A DNA stretch of 64,000 nt from Coriobacteriia bacterium (GCA_003149935.1 QAMH01000006.1:1-64000), one strand, 5' to 3'; shown: positions 50,801 to 60,178, numbered from the stretch's first letter. Program-made: numbers and translations. Notes: generated by a model from the letters alone, not told the origin.

Positions 50801-53281
50801 TTACACCAGCTTTCCGAATTTCTCGCCGAATGCTGCCATGTCGACGTCGTAGCTTTCCTTGAGGGGCACCACGTTGCAGCATGCGCTCTTGTAGGGGGCT
50901 CCCAGGCCAAGGGCGTTGTTGTGGTGTTCCGGAATGAGGTCGTTGCAGTTGGACTGCCAGACCCCGAAGAGGCTGGGCTCGCTGCCGTCTTGCTCGGGGA
51001 ACCACCAGCCGTGATCAACCTCGACATGACCTTCACCCACAGTCGGCATCACGCGTGCCTTGAACTTCGCGCTGCCAAACATGTTGGAGATCTCGACCCA
51101 TTGGCCATCGGATACGCCGATGCGCTCTGCGTCAGCTGGGTTGATCTCGATCATCGGGTTCGGATCGAGCTCGCGCAGCACGGCCACCTGACGGTGCTCG
51201 GAGTGGAACGAGGAGTAGCGGCGGTGACCCGTGGACATGATGAACGGGTACTTCTCCATGATCTCCTCGTGGGGAAGGTCACGCTCGTGCCACTTGGCGT
51301 CCAGTTCCTCGGGGACCAGCGGATTGCGCTTGAGTTCCAGGTCCTCGGCGGTCTTCTCGGGAATACGCGGCGAAAGGTCCGGCTCGTAGTAGTAGGGCAG
51401 CGGGTCCATGCCGTTGTTTGCGAAGGCCGATGACCATAGCTCGACACGTCCGGTCGGGGTCAGGAAGCCCGGCTGTCCGTCGGGGCGCAGCTTGCCGGTC
51501 TCGTATTTCTTGTAATAGACCTTGCGCTTGAACTTGACGAGCTCGCGCACCTCGTTGAACACGTGACGTCCCTCGAGGCGGTTCTTCTCGAGATAGTCAT
51601 GGTAGTCCGGGTACTTCTCGTAGGCGAAGCGCGCCTTGGGGTCATCGGGGAACATCTCGGCCATGCGCTTGGCGAGCATGCAGTAGATCTCGAGGTCGGA
51701 CTTGGCCTCGCCCACGGTGATGGCCTTGTTGCCGCAGCCGGTGGTGATGGAGGCGGCACCATAGTGGGTGCGGTTCACGCCATCGTGCTCGGCCACCGTG
51801 GAAAGCGGCAGGAAGACGTCGCAGACGGCCTGGATGGTCGGCGTGATGAAGCAGTCCGTGCCGAAGGCGAAGTCGATGGAGCGCAGCAGCGCCTTGTGCC
51901 AGCGGGTGGGTTCGGCCGAGTTGGTCGGGGCGATGAGGTTCGTGTTGGCGATCCACGCCATTTTGATGGGGTAGGGCTCGTCCGTCTCCAGGGTATCCAA
52001 CACGCAGTCAGCTTGGGCACCGGTAATCTGGTTGCAGTACAGGGGATACTTGTCCATGCCGATGCACTTGTCGCGTTCCTCGTCGGTCATCTGGTACCAG
52101 CCCTCGGTGATGAAGGCGCGCGTGTCGGTGTTGTGCTCCGACTGCCCGGACGCGGCGTCACCGGTGATGTCCTCGGGCATCGACAGGTCGGCGACGATGT
52201 TGCCGCCGGGAACGTCGAGGTTGCCGCACATGCAGATCATGGCGAGCACGCACTGGCCGGCCTGCATGCCGTTGGTGTTCTGGTCGAAGGCGAGGCCCCA
52301 GGCGATGGAGGCCGGGTGGGCGTTGGCGTACATGCGGGCCACCGTGTAGATGTCCTCGACGGGAACCTCGCAGATGCGGGCGGCATCCTCGGGCGTCATA
52401 TAGGCGACGCGCTCGGCGAACTCGTCAAAGCCGTAGGTCCAGCGCTCCACGAAATCGTGGTCGTAGAGGTCTTCCTTGATGATGATGTTGCACATCGCCA
52501 TGGCAAGGGCGGCATCCGTGCCGTTGCGCAGGCGCAGCTGCAGCTCGGACCTGGTTGCCAGCCAGTTGACGCGCGGGTCGATGGTAACGAGCTTCGCACC
52601 GCGCTTCATGAGGTCGATGACCGCATGGCCGAAGAAGCCATCCGGGTTGGATGCCAGGGGCATCTTGCCCCAGAGAACCATGAGCTCAGGCACGCAGTAC
52701 TCCGGATCGTCATAGCCACCCTCGAGGCCGCCGGCGTAGTCAAGCTCGGGGTACAGGGCACCGAGCACCATCTGCGACGACATCATGCGCGGCTGGTAGC
52801 AGGCGTAACCGGACTGGGTGTAGGCCAGGTTGGGCGTGCGGAAGATGGACAGCTGGAAGTCCTGGGAGAGCATGCCGTCACGGCCGGTACCCACGAAGAT
52901 GGCCATGGTCTCGCGTCCGTACTCGTCGGTGAGTCGGCGCCAGTTGTCCATGATGATGTCGAGGGCCTCGTCCCAGCTGCAGCGCTCCCATGCATCGGCG
53001 TTTCCGCGCTCCTCCTTCGCACGCTTCTGGGGATAGATGACGCGCGAGGGGTTGTAGATGTAATCCTTGAGGGCGACGCATCTGGGGCACAGACGACCCT
53101 GGGTGATGGGATCGTTCTCGTCGCCTTCCACATGGTCAAGACGTCCGTCCTTGTCCACGTAGAGCTTGATCCCGCATCCGACGGGATGGCAACCCGGGGG
53201 AGACCACACCGAAGAGCGGATCACGGTGAAGTCACCATCTTGGAACTTCCACGGCTTACCTAGATCGTTTTTGAATTCCAT
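50801..53281 (-). CDS. Molybdopterin oxidoreductase, catechol-dehydroxylase-like (operon 3)
   Basis: An 826-residue DMSO-reductase-superfamily catalytic subunit without a Tat signal, hence cytoplasmic. The cluster motif is unusual: Cys31, Cys36, Cys65 and Cys68 (PPGCHPVGCG ... GRLCPRC), C-x4-C-x28-C-x2-C. The expected Mo-ligand region reads TQSGYACYQPR. The SSVWSPPGCHPVGCG opening, cytoplasmic location, small ferredoxin partner and flanking MFS and regulators resemble the catechol dehydroxylases of Eggerthella and Gordonibacter; this is an inference from memory of those systems. AGAGGAAG precedes the ATG. The substrate is unproven. Confidence 0.93.
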   Translation of the reverse strand: MEFKNDLGKPWKFQDGDFTVIRSSVWSPPGCHPVGCGIKLYVDKDGRLDHVEGDENDPITQGRLCPRCVALKDYIYNPSRVIYPQKRAKEERGNADAWERCSWDEALDIIMDNWRRLTDEYGRETMAIFVGTGRDGMLSQDFQLSIFRTPNLAYTQSGYACYQPRMMSSQMVLGALYPELDYAGGLEGGYDDPEYCVPELMVLWGKMPLASNPDGFFGHAVIDLMKRGAKLVTIDPRVNWLATRSELQLRLRNGTDAALAMAMCNIIIKEDLYDHDFVERWTYGFDEFAERVAYMTPEDAARICEVPVEDIYTVARMYANAHPASIAWGLAFDQNTNGMQAGQCVLAMICMCGNLDVPGGNIVADLSMPEDITGDAASGQSEHNTDTRAFITEGWYQMTDEERDKCIGMDKYPLYCNQITGAQADCVLDTLETDEPYPIKMAWIANTNLIAPTNSAEPTRWHKALLRSIDFAFGTDCFITPTIQAVCDVFLPLSTVAEHDGVNRTHYGAASITTGCGNKAITVGEAKSDLEIYCMLAKRMAEMFPDDPKARFAYEKYPDYHDYLEKNRLEGRHVFNEVRELVKFKRKVYYKKYETGKLRPDGQPGFLTPTGRVELWSSAFANNGMDPLPYYYEPDLSPRIPEKTAEDLELKRNPLVPEELDAKWHERDLPHEEIMEKYPFIMSTGHRRYSSFHSEHRQVAVLRELDPNPMIEINPADAERIGVSDGQWVEISNMFGSAKFKARVMPTVGEGHVEVDHGWWFPEQDGSEPSLFGVWQSNCNDLIPEHHNNALGLGAPYKSACCNVVPLKESYDVDMAAFGEKFGKLV

Positions 53282-53364
53282 GTCTTCCTCTTTCTCTTCT
53301 CACGTACATTCCTGCAAATCGAACAATGCAAGGGTTCTCTACTTGTGCCGGTAGGCCGGCGGTC

Positions 53365-54618
53365 TTAGGCGTCCTTCTGCACCTTCTTCGCGTCGCGCGC
53401 CTTGATGACCACCATGAGGGCGATGGCACCCACGACGAGCACGATGCCGACTCCCATGAGCAGTCCCGTGCATGCGCCCCATCCGGCGCTGGAGACGATG
53501 ACGCCCACCAGGCCGAAGAGGATGCCGCCCACGCACTGGCCGCAGCTCATGAGCGAAGACGAGATACCGGCCAACTCGGGTCGAGGCGCTATCTCGGCGA
53601 CCATGGTGAAGAAGATGGCCGGGACCACGCCATTGGAAAGCCCGAACAGGATGAGCCAGGGAATCAGCATTCCCTCGCCGATGGTGTAGGCCATCGAGAA
53701 CGAGACACCGAGCACGACGGATGCCACGACGAGGATGGCAAGACGCTGGGTGTTGCCCGTCACCAGGTTCATGACCACGCCGATGGCGATGCCGCCGATA
53801 ACCACGGCAATGTTGGCGATGTTCATCATGGTGTTGGCACCCAGCTGGTCCATGCCCATGGTCTGCACCATGTAGAGCGTCTCGAAGTTCATGACGCAGG
53901 CGGTGCCCAGGGAGAACGCCGCGAAGGCGACCATCGAGATCCAGCAAGACAGGCTCTTGAAGCCCTCGGACATCTTCGGCTTGGGCGCGTTGGGGTCAAC
54001 CTCGTCCAGGTACGAGACCTTGGGATCGCGTATGGCCAGAATCCAGACCACTGTGACGATGGCCAGCAGGACCACCACGAACCAGAAGACGTTGTGGTAG
54101 CTGTAGGGGTCGCCGACGTTGAAGAAGAAGCCGGACGTGCCCATGATGAACATGGAACCCAGGGGCACCCATACGGAAAACAGGCCCATGGGGACGCCGC
54201 GCCTAGATGGCGGGAACCACTCGGAGATGATGACCGGCACTACCGAGCCGATGCAGGCGTATCCGACGCCTTCGATAAGACGGCCAACGACGAGAAGCTC
54301 GACGCTCGTGGCCATCGCCGAAATGATGGCGCCGGCTACTGCGCATACCAATACGAGTGTCGTGGCCTTGCGCGCTCCGAACTTCATGATGATGGCGGCG
54401 ACGATGAAGGTCATTATCAGACCGACGTATCCGTTGAGCGACATGATGTTTGCCGCCATGCCGGTATCGATGCCAAGCGCGGGAATCACGAGCGACATGG
54501 TCGCCGGCAGCTTGTTGCAGTTGACCGAGATCAGAATCGAGGCGATGATGGCCACGCAGGCGACGATCCACGCTCGTCCCGAGTTGAATATCTCTGTCCT
54601 CTTTTCCTCTTTCGTCAT
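53365..54618 (-). CDS. MFS transporter, first gene of operon 3
   Basis: A 417-residue, twelve-helix major facilitator: GRAWIVACVAIIASILISVNC in helix 1, GYVGLIMTFIVAAIIMKFGARKATTL, and VGRLIEGVGYACIGSVVPVIISEWFP. It precedes the molybdoenzyme gene by 83 bases on the same strand and probably imports its substrate. GAGGAGGGAG precedes the ATG. It is divergent from the TetR-like gene, which is the likely local repressor. Confidence 0.92.
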   Translation of the reverse strand: MTKEEKRTEIFNSGRAWIVACVAIIASILISVNCNKLPATMSLVIPALGIDTGMAANIMSLNGYVGLIMTFIVAAIIMKFGARKATTLVLVCAVAGAIISAMATSVELLVVGRLIEGVGYACIGSVVPVIISEWFPPSRRGVPMGLFSVWVPLGSMFIMGTSGFFFNVGDPYSYHNVFWFVVVLLAIVTVVWILAIRDPKVSYLDEVDPNAPKPKMSEGFKSLSCWISMVAFAAFSLGTACVMNFETLYMVQTMGMDQLGANTMMNIANIAVVIGGIAIGVVMNLVTGNTQRLAILVVASVVLGVSFSMAYTIGEGMLIPWLILFGLSNGVVPAIFFTMVAEIAPRPELAGISSSLMSCGQCVGGILFGLVGVIVSSAGWGACTGLLMGVGIVLVVGAIALMVVIKARDAKKVQKDA

Positions 54619-54789
54619 AGGTGCTCTCCCTCCTCTATTACCCGGTGACGGGATTTCGTCTGGAACATGAGACGACTATAGAAAGGGGAGCGCGATGGCC
54701 TCAAGGAATGGAAGCTCCCTTATGTTTCCCCATGGGGGATAGGGTTGGAAAAGCGTCCAATGGTGTAGTACATTTTGGACAAAACATCT

Positions 54790-54822
54790 CACTTTCGTGA
54801 TTTGTGCGGCCACTTTCGTGGC
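54790..54822. promoter_or_regulatory. Candidate operator of the TetR-like regulator
   Basis: CACTTTCGTG occurs twice (54790-54799 and 54811-54820), 21 bp apart, or two helical turns. The second copy lies in the palindrome GCCAC-TTTC-GTGGC (54809-54822). It sits in the gap between the divergent MFS and TetR-like genes, the expected place for autoregulation. Confidence 0.6.
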
Positions 54823-54854
54823 GAAAACCAACGACTCCAGGGGGAGGGGTCCTC

Positions 54855-55445
54855 GTGATTGGCGATTCGGCATCAGACCAGAAAATGTACTCGCGCTCGT
54901 ACCTCACCAAGCTTCGCGTGGCCGAGGCGATGAACCGGCTTTGCGCCGATACGCCCTTCGCACGCATACACATCGAGGACATCGTCCGGGAATCGGGCGT
55001 GAGCCGTTCGAACTTCTACCATAACTTCGAGGACAAATATGCCGTGGTCAATTGGATCGGTCACCAGTGTCACGAAGACGGGATCTTTCGCATCGGGCGC
55101 GACCTCACGTGGCTCGAGGGCCATATGATCACCACGCGCGAGATGTCGAAGTTCAACGCGCTCTTTGCCAGCGCGTCGGTGGGGCGTGAGTACCAATCGG
55201 CGGTGCCTTCCTTCGTGAGGGAGCGGCAAAAGAACCTCACCCAGACCATCACGGAGTTTCAGCATCGCGAGATTACGGGGGAGCTCGCGTTCCAGATAGA
55301 GGCGTTTCCCTACTGTGAGTCCATCATGACCAACAAGTTCCGCTCGGGCGAGCTTCCCTACGAGATGCGGGAGTTTTGCGAGTATCTGGTGGCATTGACG
55401 CCGCGCCTGCTCTACGAGGCGCTCGAGCATCCCGCGAACGAATGA
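54855..55445 (+). CDS. TetR/AcrR-family regulator
   Basis: A 196-residue regulator: N-terminal helix-turn-helix (about 12-60: KLRVAEAMNRLCADTPFARIHIEDIVRESGVSRSNFYHNFEDKYAVVNW) and a helical ligand domain. GTG at 54855 is preferred since GGGGAGGGG lies just upstream; an ATG at 54885 is possible. It is divergent from the MFS-molybdoenzyme operon and is the likely ligand-sensing controller of it. A LysR gene follows 131 bases later. Confidence 0.88.
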   Translation: MIGDSASDQKMYSRSYLTKLRVAEAMNRLCADTPFARIHIEDIVRESGVSRSNFYHNFEDKYAVVNWIGHQCHEDGIFRIGRDLTWLEGHMITTREMSKFNALFASASVGREYQSAVPSFVRERQKNLTQTITEFQHREITGELAFQIEAFPYCESIMTNKFRSGELPYEMREFCEYLVALTPRLLYEALEHPANE

Positions 55446-55576
55446 TCGGGAAATGTATTGGGGTTCCGCATTCGTCGTATGATGCTCGCATCGCTTTGCA
55501 AAAGCGAAAGTAGCCAAATGACGTACAATAGACGTATCCATCCATTTTCTTTTACGCATGCGTTGAGTGGACGGCT

Positions 55577-56533
55577 ATGCAAATCGAGACGCTTCGCTAC
55601 TTCGTGAATCTCGTTGATGCAGGCTCTTTCTATAGTGCCGCGAGGATGTCTTATATCTCGCAGCAGGGCCTCAACAAGTCGATTACCTCTCTTGAGGCGG
55701 AGATTGGCGCGACACTTGTCGAGCGCAGCGGACGCGGTATACGCCCAACGGCACTTGGCGAGGCCTTCTATGCGCAGGCGCAGAGGGTGCTTCGTGAATA
55801 CGAGTTGCTTCAGGATTGCGTTTTCGGTCCCGAAAATCCGCGTTTCGTCGATGATCCTATCCTCATCCATACGACCTATTATCCTGCACAGGTGATGATG
55901 CCACTTCTGCCAAGTCTTGGCTTCTTTGACATGGTGCGATTCAATGAGGTTTCCTTTGACGACCTTGTCGAGGAAGCGCGCTCGTCACGCCAGCATGAGC
56001 TACACCTCGTCGATCTCTATTGCGATACTATCGGAAAGCTGCTCGAAGATGGGGAGCTCGTGTTCGAGCCGATACTCGTTTCGCGTTTTGGTGTCGTATG
56101 GAAGGACGGCTCTTCGTTCGAGGGATGTCCCTCGATTCATCGCAATCAGTTAGCGGACTTTCCTCTCGCTATGGATTCCCAACGCGATATGCTCAAGCTC
56201 GTGGAGCAGATATTCGAAGACCAACCTCTTGATAATGTGCGCTTTGGCGTCTCGAATCATCGAGCAACGCTGGGTTATGCGGCATCATCGCCCGAACGAG
56301 CGGCTACTTTCGATTCCTTTGGGTTCATGCTGGCGCAGAGAAGTCCAAGCATAGATACCGAGGGGCTGCATTACACACCGCTTTCGACGCCGCGTTCTTT
56401 GTGCCGTATCGGATTTCTCCGCAGGAAGGATGCGCATGTTCCGATGCGCTGTCGCCATGCCATGGACTTGCTTAGGCGGTATTTGAGCGAAAAGTTTTCC
56501 GATTACTTCCATGACTACCCCGTCGAGGGCTGA
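55577..56533 (+). CDS. LysR-family transcriptional regulator
   Basis: A 318-residue LysR-type protein: winged helix at 1-60 (GSFYSAARMSYISQQGLNKSITSLEAEIGATLVERSGRGI) and a C-terminal domain less like the standard effector fold. It sits between molybdoenzyme operons 3 and 4 and is convergent with operon 4. It could serve either. The upstream 131-bp gap shows no clear operator. Confidence 0.9.
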   Translation: MQIETLRYFVNLVDAGSFYSAARMSYISQQGLNKSITSLEAEIGATLVERSGRGIRPTALGEAFYAQAQRVLREYELLQDCVFGPENPRFVDDPILIHTTYYPAQVMMPLLPSLGFFDMVRFNEVSFDDLVEEARSSRQHELHLVDLYCDTIGKLLEDGELVFEPILVSRFGVVWKDGSSFEGCPSIHRNQLADFPLAMDSQRDMLKLVEQIFEDQPLDNVRFGVSNHRATLGYAASSPERAATFDSFGFMLAQRSPSIDTEGLHYTPLSTPRSLCRIGFLRRKDAHVPMRCRHAMDLLRRYLSEKFSDYFHDYPVEG

Positions 56534-56586
56534 CGTTAGCTGACGAGGATCATTGTGACGGTTCTACCATGCGCTTTCGTAATCAA

Positions 56587-56613
56587 GGGGGCGCCTCACG
56601 TGGAAGCGCCCCC
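56587..56613 (-). terminator. Terminator-like hairpin after operon 4
   Basis: GGGGGCGC and GCGCCCCC form a perfect 8-bp GC stem with an 11-base loop, 22 bases beyond the ferredoxin stop. In the leftward transcript it is followed by TTGATTAC, a weak T-rich tail. Confidence 0.7.
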
Positions 56614-56635
56614 TGCAATGCGGATTTGCAAGAAC

Positions 56636-57094
56636 CTAGATGATCTTGCGATCCGGGCTTGCGTAGACGATCCCGTCCTTGCCGTGCTCCCATGCGGGCA
56701 GGCGGAAGATGCGCGCGCCGCGTTCGCGTGCGGCTTCGACCTTTTCGGCGGCATCCTTTCCAAAGGCGAGTGCCTTGTTGGGGCAGTTCTTGACGCAGTA
56801 CGGCAGTTCGCCTGCACTCGTGCGGTCCTTGCATTTGATGCAGCTGCTCGTGTAGAAGGGCATCCATGACATATGTAGATCAGGCCAGGTACCAGCCGGT
56901 CTGTCGATGCCTTCTCCGCTGCCGAGCGTGCGGACGTTCACGAAGAAGTGTCCGTCTTTCAGGTCGTTTCCGGTCATGCACGAAAGCGAGCAGGTCCAAC
57001 AGCCGGTGCAGCGCAGCAGGTCTACGAAGATCGTGTCATCGGTGATCTCGGCTTCGGCGGGGGAGTGGGCCCATACGGTCATTTCATCAGCCAT
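56636..57094 (-). CDS. Small ferredoxin-type subunit (operon 4)
   Basis: A 152-residue iron-sulfur protein with two cysteine groups: CTGCWTCSLSC (29-39) and SCIKCKD...LPYCVKNCP (85-104), fitting two [4Fe-4S] clusters. The chain has a 20-residue N-terminal extension and an insertion between the groups (VRTLGSGEGIDRPAGTWPDL). The ATG at 57094 has AAGGAGG just upstream; the open frame continues upstream inside the catalytic gene but is not coding there. It is the redox partner of the molybdoenzyme whose stop lies 10 bases upstream. Confidence 0.92.
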   Translation of the reverse strand: MADEMTVWAHSPAEAEITDDTIFVDLLRCTGCWTCSLSCMTGNDLKDGHFFVNVRTLGSGEGIDRPAGTWPDLHMSWMPFYTSSCIKCKDRTSAGELPYCVKNCPNKALAFGKDAAEKVEAARERGARIFRLPAWEHGKDGIVYASPDRKII

Positions 57095-57104
57095 GATAGC
57101 CTCC

Positions 57105-59486
57105 TTATGCTTCGACTTTGCGGATATCGCAGGCGCAGTCCCAGATGGTGTCCCAGGCGCCTGCCATGGCGGAGATGGCGTAGCCGGAGAGGATTTCGCC
57201 GACCTTGCCCTCGTCCTCGACGCATTGGTACCAGTAGAGGGCCGCGTCATCGAGTGTGTCGTTGTCACCGAGCGGCACGAGCAATTCAGAGTACATGCCG
57301 CCTTCCGTGAACGTGCGCTTGCGCCAACCGAACCATACCTGGATGGTTCCTGGTGGAATTGCCTGGTCAAGACGCATCTCGATGATGACATGCCCGCGCT
57401 CGTTATAGACCTCGCACAGGTCGCCGTCATGTATGCCCTCCTTCTCGGCATCGACAGGATTGATGCGACCGGTGGGCTTGCCGCCGGATAGGTCGGCCAT
57501 GACCGGATCATCCGTAAACATCGACTGCATGAAGAAACGCTGACGTCCGCTGAAGAACTGGTAGGGGTGCTTGGCCGTCCCATTTTCCATGCGTTCGGTC
57601 GTGGGCACCTCATACGGCTCGTGATAGGTCGCCATGGGCAGCCCGACGTTGTTCAAGCGCTCGCTGTAGAATTCCATGTGGCCCGTCTGAGTCTCGAACT
57701 TCATGCCGAGGAACGGATCCCAGGGGACGGGCGGCACGGCGGCACGGATAAGCTTTTCCTCTTTGAGGCGTTCGAGCGTGATGGGTGGATCGACGTTTGC
57801 GATGAAGGGCTGCGGCGTGTTGAGTCGCATACGGATCCAGTCGTCGGCGTCGTTCTGGAAGTACTCGCCAAAGCCCATGCGCTCGGCAAGGCCGCGGTAG
57901 ATGAACGAGGGGTCCTTGCACTCACCACGCGGTTCGATGGCTGGCTCCTGAAGCACGACGTGATTGTACTGTGCTGCCGCAATGAGCTCCTCGCGTTCAA
58001 AGGGCATGGCCGCCGGTAGCACGTAGTCGGCGTACTCACCCGTGTCGGTCATCCATACGTCGATGTCGACGATTAGGTCCATATTGGGGAAAGTGTCATC
58101 GATCCAGCGGCTGCGGTTGGGGCAGTTATGCACGGGATTGCCTGCGCACTTGATGAAGGCCTTGTACTTGCCCTTCTTGGCGTCCTCGAAGAAGTCACCG
58201 TTCTTCACGAAGATGGTCTTGTCGCCTTCGAGGCCGTTGGGGTAGATGATGGAGGGATTGTTGAAGCCAAGTGGGAAGCCGCAGGGCTGGATTTCGGAGG
58301 TGACGCCGCCGTTGAGATGACCGAGGTTGCCCGTGAGCATGCCGAGCAGGTAGAACGCGCGGTAAGCATCGCCCTGGTTTTGGTAACGCAGTCCAAGGGC
58401 TCCGACGATGAACGACGGGCGATGACTCGAATATTCTTCGCCGAGCTTGATGGCATCGGATGCCGGAACTCCCGTAATTCTCTCCTGGTATTCTGGCGTA
58501 TAGGTTGCCAGATGATCCTCGAGCATTTGGAACGCTGGTTTGAACTTCGCGCCGTCGATGACGTACTCGCCATTGAAAGCGGGTGTGCCTTCGTACTCTT
58601 CGGCCCCGCGTTCTGTCTCTCGTGCGGACTGGGATTCCTCGTCCCAGTACAGGAACTTGTCTCCGGATGTGGCGAACTTGCCCGTCGCGACATCGACGAG
58701 CAGGGGAGCGACCGTGTATTTGGTCATGAACGCGCGGTCATACTCCTTGCGCTGCACGATCTGGTTGGCCATGCACAGCGCCAGGGCCGTATCCGATCCT
58801 GGCTTGACGGGGATGAACCAGTCGGCGTAACCCGCCGAGGCATCAAAGAGCAAACCTACGTCCACGATCTTGGCGCCCCGTGACTTTGCCTCGACGATGT
58901 GCTTGGCGACGCGCTGCTGGTTTTCCACGGGATTGCCGCCCCATATGATGATGTAGCTGGTGGCGTCGAATTTGATGGGGTCGATCATCATGTACTTGTA
59001 GAAATCGCCCAGGTCGAAGTAGGACGCGTAGTAGGGACCATTGTCTAGACCGTAGGCGTTGAGTGGGTCGGTGCCGCCCCATAGCCCGCAAAGACGGTTG
59101 CCGAGCAGGGTGTCGAGACCCTGAGAAGGTGGAAGCGACGTGGTGATGTTCCAGAATGCTACCGTTCCGGGACCGTACTTGTCTCGTAGTTCGCAAAGCT
59201 TCGCGCCTATTTCGTCAAAGGCCTGGTCCCAGCTTATCTGTTCCCATTTGCCCTCTCCGCGTTTGCCCACGCGCTTCAAAGGATGCAGCAAGCGATCCTC
59301 GGCGTAGACCTGGCGCCAGGATGCGATGCCCTTCTGACAGCAATGGCCCTCGTTAGCTTCCGCACCGGTATAGTCCACGGCCTCGGTGCGCACGATCTTG
59401 CCATCCTTGACGACGGTCTTGATGGCGCAGAACTCGTGGTCACCCCACCCGGGACAGGCGGTGCAGACCCATGTTTCTTCTGACAT
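57105..59486 (-). CDS. Molybdopterin oxidoreductase catalytic subunit (operon 4)
   Basis: A 793-residue DMSO-reductase-superfamily protein, no Tat signal, so cytoplasmic. The cluster ligands have a stretched spacing: Cys8, Cys11, Cys20 and Cys49/50 (CTACPGWGDHEFC ... GHCCQKG). WEQISWDQAFDEIGAKL and the C-terminal cofactor domain (GRINPVDAEKEGIHDGDLCEV) are clear. In the expected Mo-ligand region (YGLDNGPYYASYF) there is no obvious Ser or Cys, and Asp may take the place. The ATG at 59486 has AAGGAGGAG upstream; the frame extends to 59615 but that part looks non-coding. Partner: the 152-residue ferredoxin. No transporter or anchor is linked. Confidence 0.93.
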   Translation of the reverse strand: MSEETWVCTACPGWGDHEFCAIKTVVKDGKIVRTEAVDYTGAEANEGHCCQKGIASWRQVYAEDRLLHPLKRVGKRGEGKWEQISWDQAFDEIGAKLCELRDKYGPGTVAFWNITTSLPPSQGLDTLLGNRLCGLWGGTDPLNAYGLDNGPYYASYFDLGDFYKYMMIDPIKFDATSYIIIWGGNPVENQQRVAKHIVEAKSRGAKIVDVGLLFDASAGYADWFIPVKPGSDTALALCMANQIVQRKEYDRAFMTKYTVAPLLVDVATGKFATSGDKFLYWDEESQSARETERGAEEYEGTPAFNGEYVIDGAKFKPAFQMLEDHLATYTPEYQERITGVPASDAIKLGEEYSSHRPSFIVGALGLRYQNQGDAYRAFYLLGMLTGNLGHLNGGVTSEIQPCGFPLGFNNPSIIYPNGLEGDKTIFVKNGDFFEDAKKGKYKAFIKCAGNPVHNCPNRSRWIDDTFPNMDLIVDIDVWMTDTGEYADYVLPAAMPFEREELIAAAQYNHVVLQEPAIEPRGECKDPSFIYRGLAERMGFGEYFQNDADDWIRMRLNTPQPFIANVDPPITLERLKEEKLIRAAVPPVPWDPFLGMKFETQTGHMEFYSERLNNVGLPMATYHEPYEVPTTERMENGTAKHPYQFFSGRQRFFMQSMFTDDPVMADLSGGKPTGRINPVDAEKEGIHDGDLCEVYNERGHVIIEMRLDQAIPPGTIQVWFGWRKRTFTEGGMYSELLVPLGDNDTLDDAALYWYQCVEDEGKVGEILSGYAISAMAGAWDTIWDCACDIRKVEA

Positions 59487-59647
59487 ACGCTCCTCCTTCT
59501 CTCGCTGACATGCGCCGCAAGCGTGATGCGGCATCGTTGCTTGTAATTGTAGATTCGCGGGTGCGTTGCTGCTGAAGCGATGCCGTGCGCATGTATGCAA
59601 CGTGAGTTTGTGCATGACTTCTTTTCGAGGTCAAAGCCCCCTTCACG

Positions 59648-59653
59648 TATAAT
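59648..59653 (+). promoter_or_regulatory. -10 box of the glutaredoxin-like gene
   Basis: TATAAT 32 bases before the ATG of the small redox gene; no good -35 partner is visible. Confidence 0.45.
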
Positions 59654-59685
59654 GTTCCCATGCAAACTGCCGATAAGGAGGAACC

Positions 59686-59928
59686 ATGGCTACGCCGATT
59701 CTCTATTACTGGGCGCCGTGCGCTACCTGTGCCATCGTGACCGATTTCGCCACTGAGCATGGCATTGAGCTCGACAAGCGCGATGTTGAGCAGGAGGCTC
59801 CATACAACGAGCTGCTCGCGCTTGGCGGCGACGCAAATCTCATTCCATACCTTTACGACGACGAGAAGCTCTACAACGGCGTTGAGGATGTCATCGCGCA
59901 TCTCAAGGAGACGCGCGGTATCGCCTAG
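59686..59928 (+). CDS. Glutaredoxin/thioredoxin-like small redox protein
   Basis: An 80-residue single-domain thiol protein: ILYYWAPCATCAIVTDFA holds a CATC active site, and ANLIPYLYDDEKLY has the cis-proline in the expected place. It resembles glutaredoxin-like proteins more than thioredoxin. AAGGAGG is 5 bases before the ATG. The next gene starts 10 bases downstream, so they are probably one operon. Confidence 0.85.
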   Translation: MATPILYYWAPCATCAIVTDFATEHGIELDKRDVEQEAPYNELLALGGDANLIPYLYDDEKLYNGVEDVIAHLKETRGIA

Positions 59929-59938
59929 GAAAGCGACC

Positions 59939-60148
59939 ATGAGCAAGTACGACAAGCTATGGGATTATGTCGCCAAGCAGCCGAGGGAGAGCCTCGATCT
60001 TTCGTTCGAGGAGATTGGCGATATCGCCGGCGTGCCTCTTGACCACTCGTTTCTCAATTACAAGAAGGAGCTACTGCCGCATGGTTGGCAGGTCGGCAAG
60101 ATCTCGATGAAGAAGCAGATCGTACACTTCGAGCGCACGAAGGACTAA
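59939..60148 (+). CDS. Small protein, DUF7662-like
   Basis: A 69-residue protein beginning MSKYDKLWDYVAKQ, with LDLSFEEIGDIAGVPLDHSFLNYKKEL and a basic, HGWQVGKISMKKQIVHFER end. The pattern is like the DUF7662 small-domain family, of unknown function, possibly a DNA-binding fold. AGGAA lies upstream. Likely co-transcribed with the redox gene. Confidence 0.75.
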   Translation: MSKYDKLWDYVAKQPRESLDLSFEEIGDIAGVPLDHSFLNYKKELLPHGWQVGKISMKKQIVHFERTKD

Positions 60149-60178
60149 CGCGGCGAATGCCGTTTCTGCGCATCACAG

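Noticed and set aside
51563..53263. A 566-codon open frame opposite the operon 3 molybdoenzyme
   Set aside because: Same type of GC-driven shadow; the minus-strand gene has full cofactor motifs.
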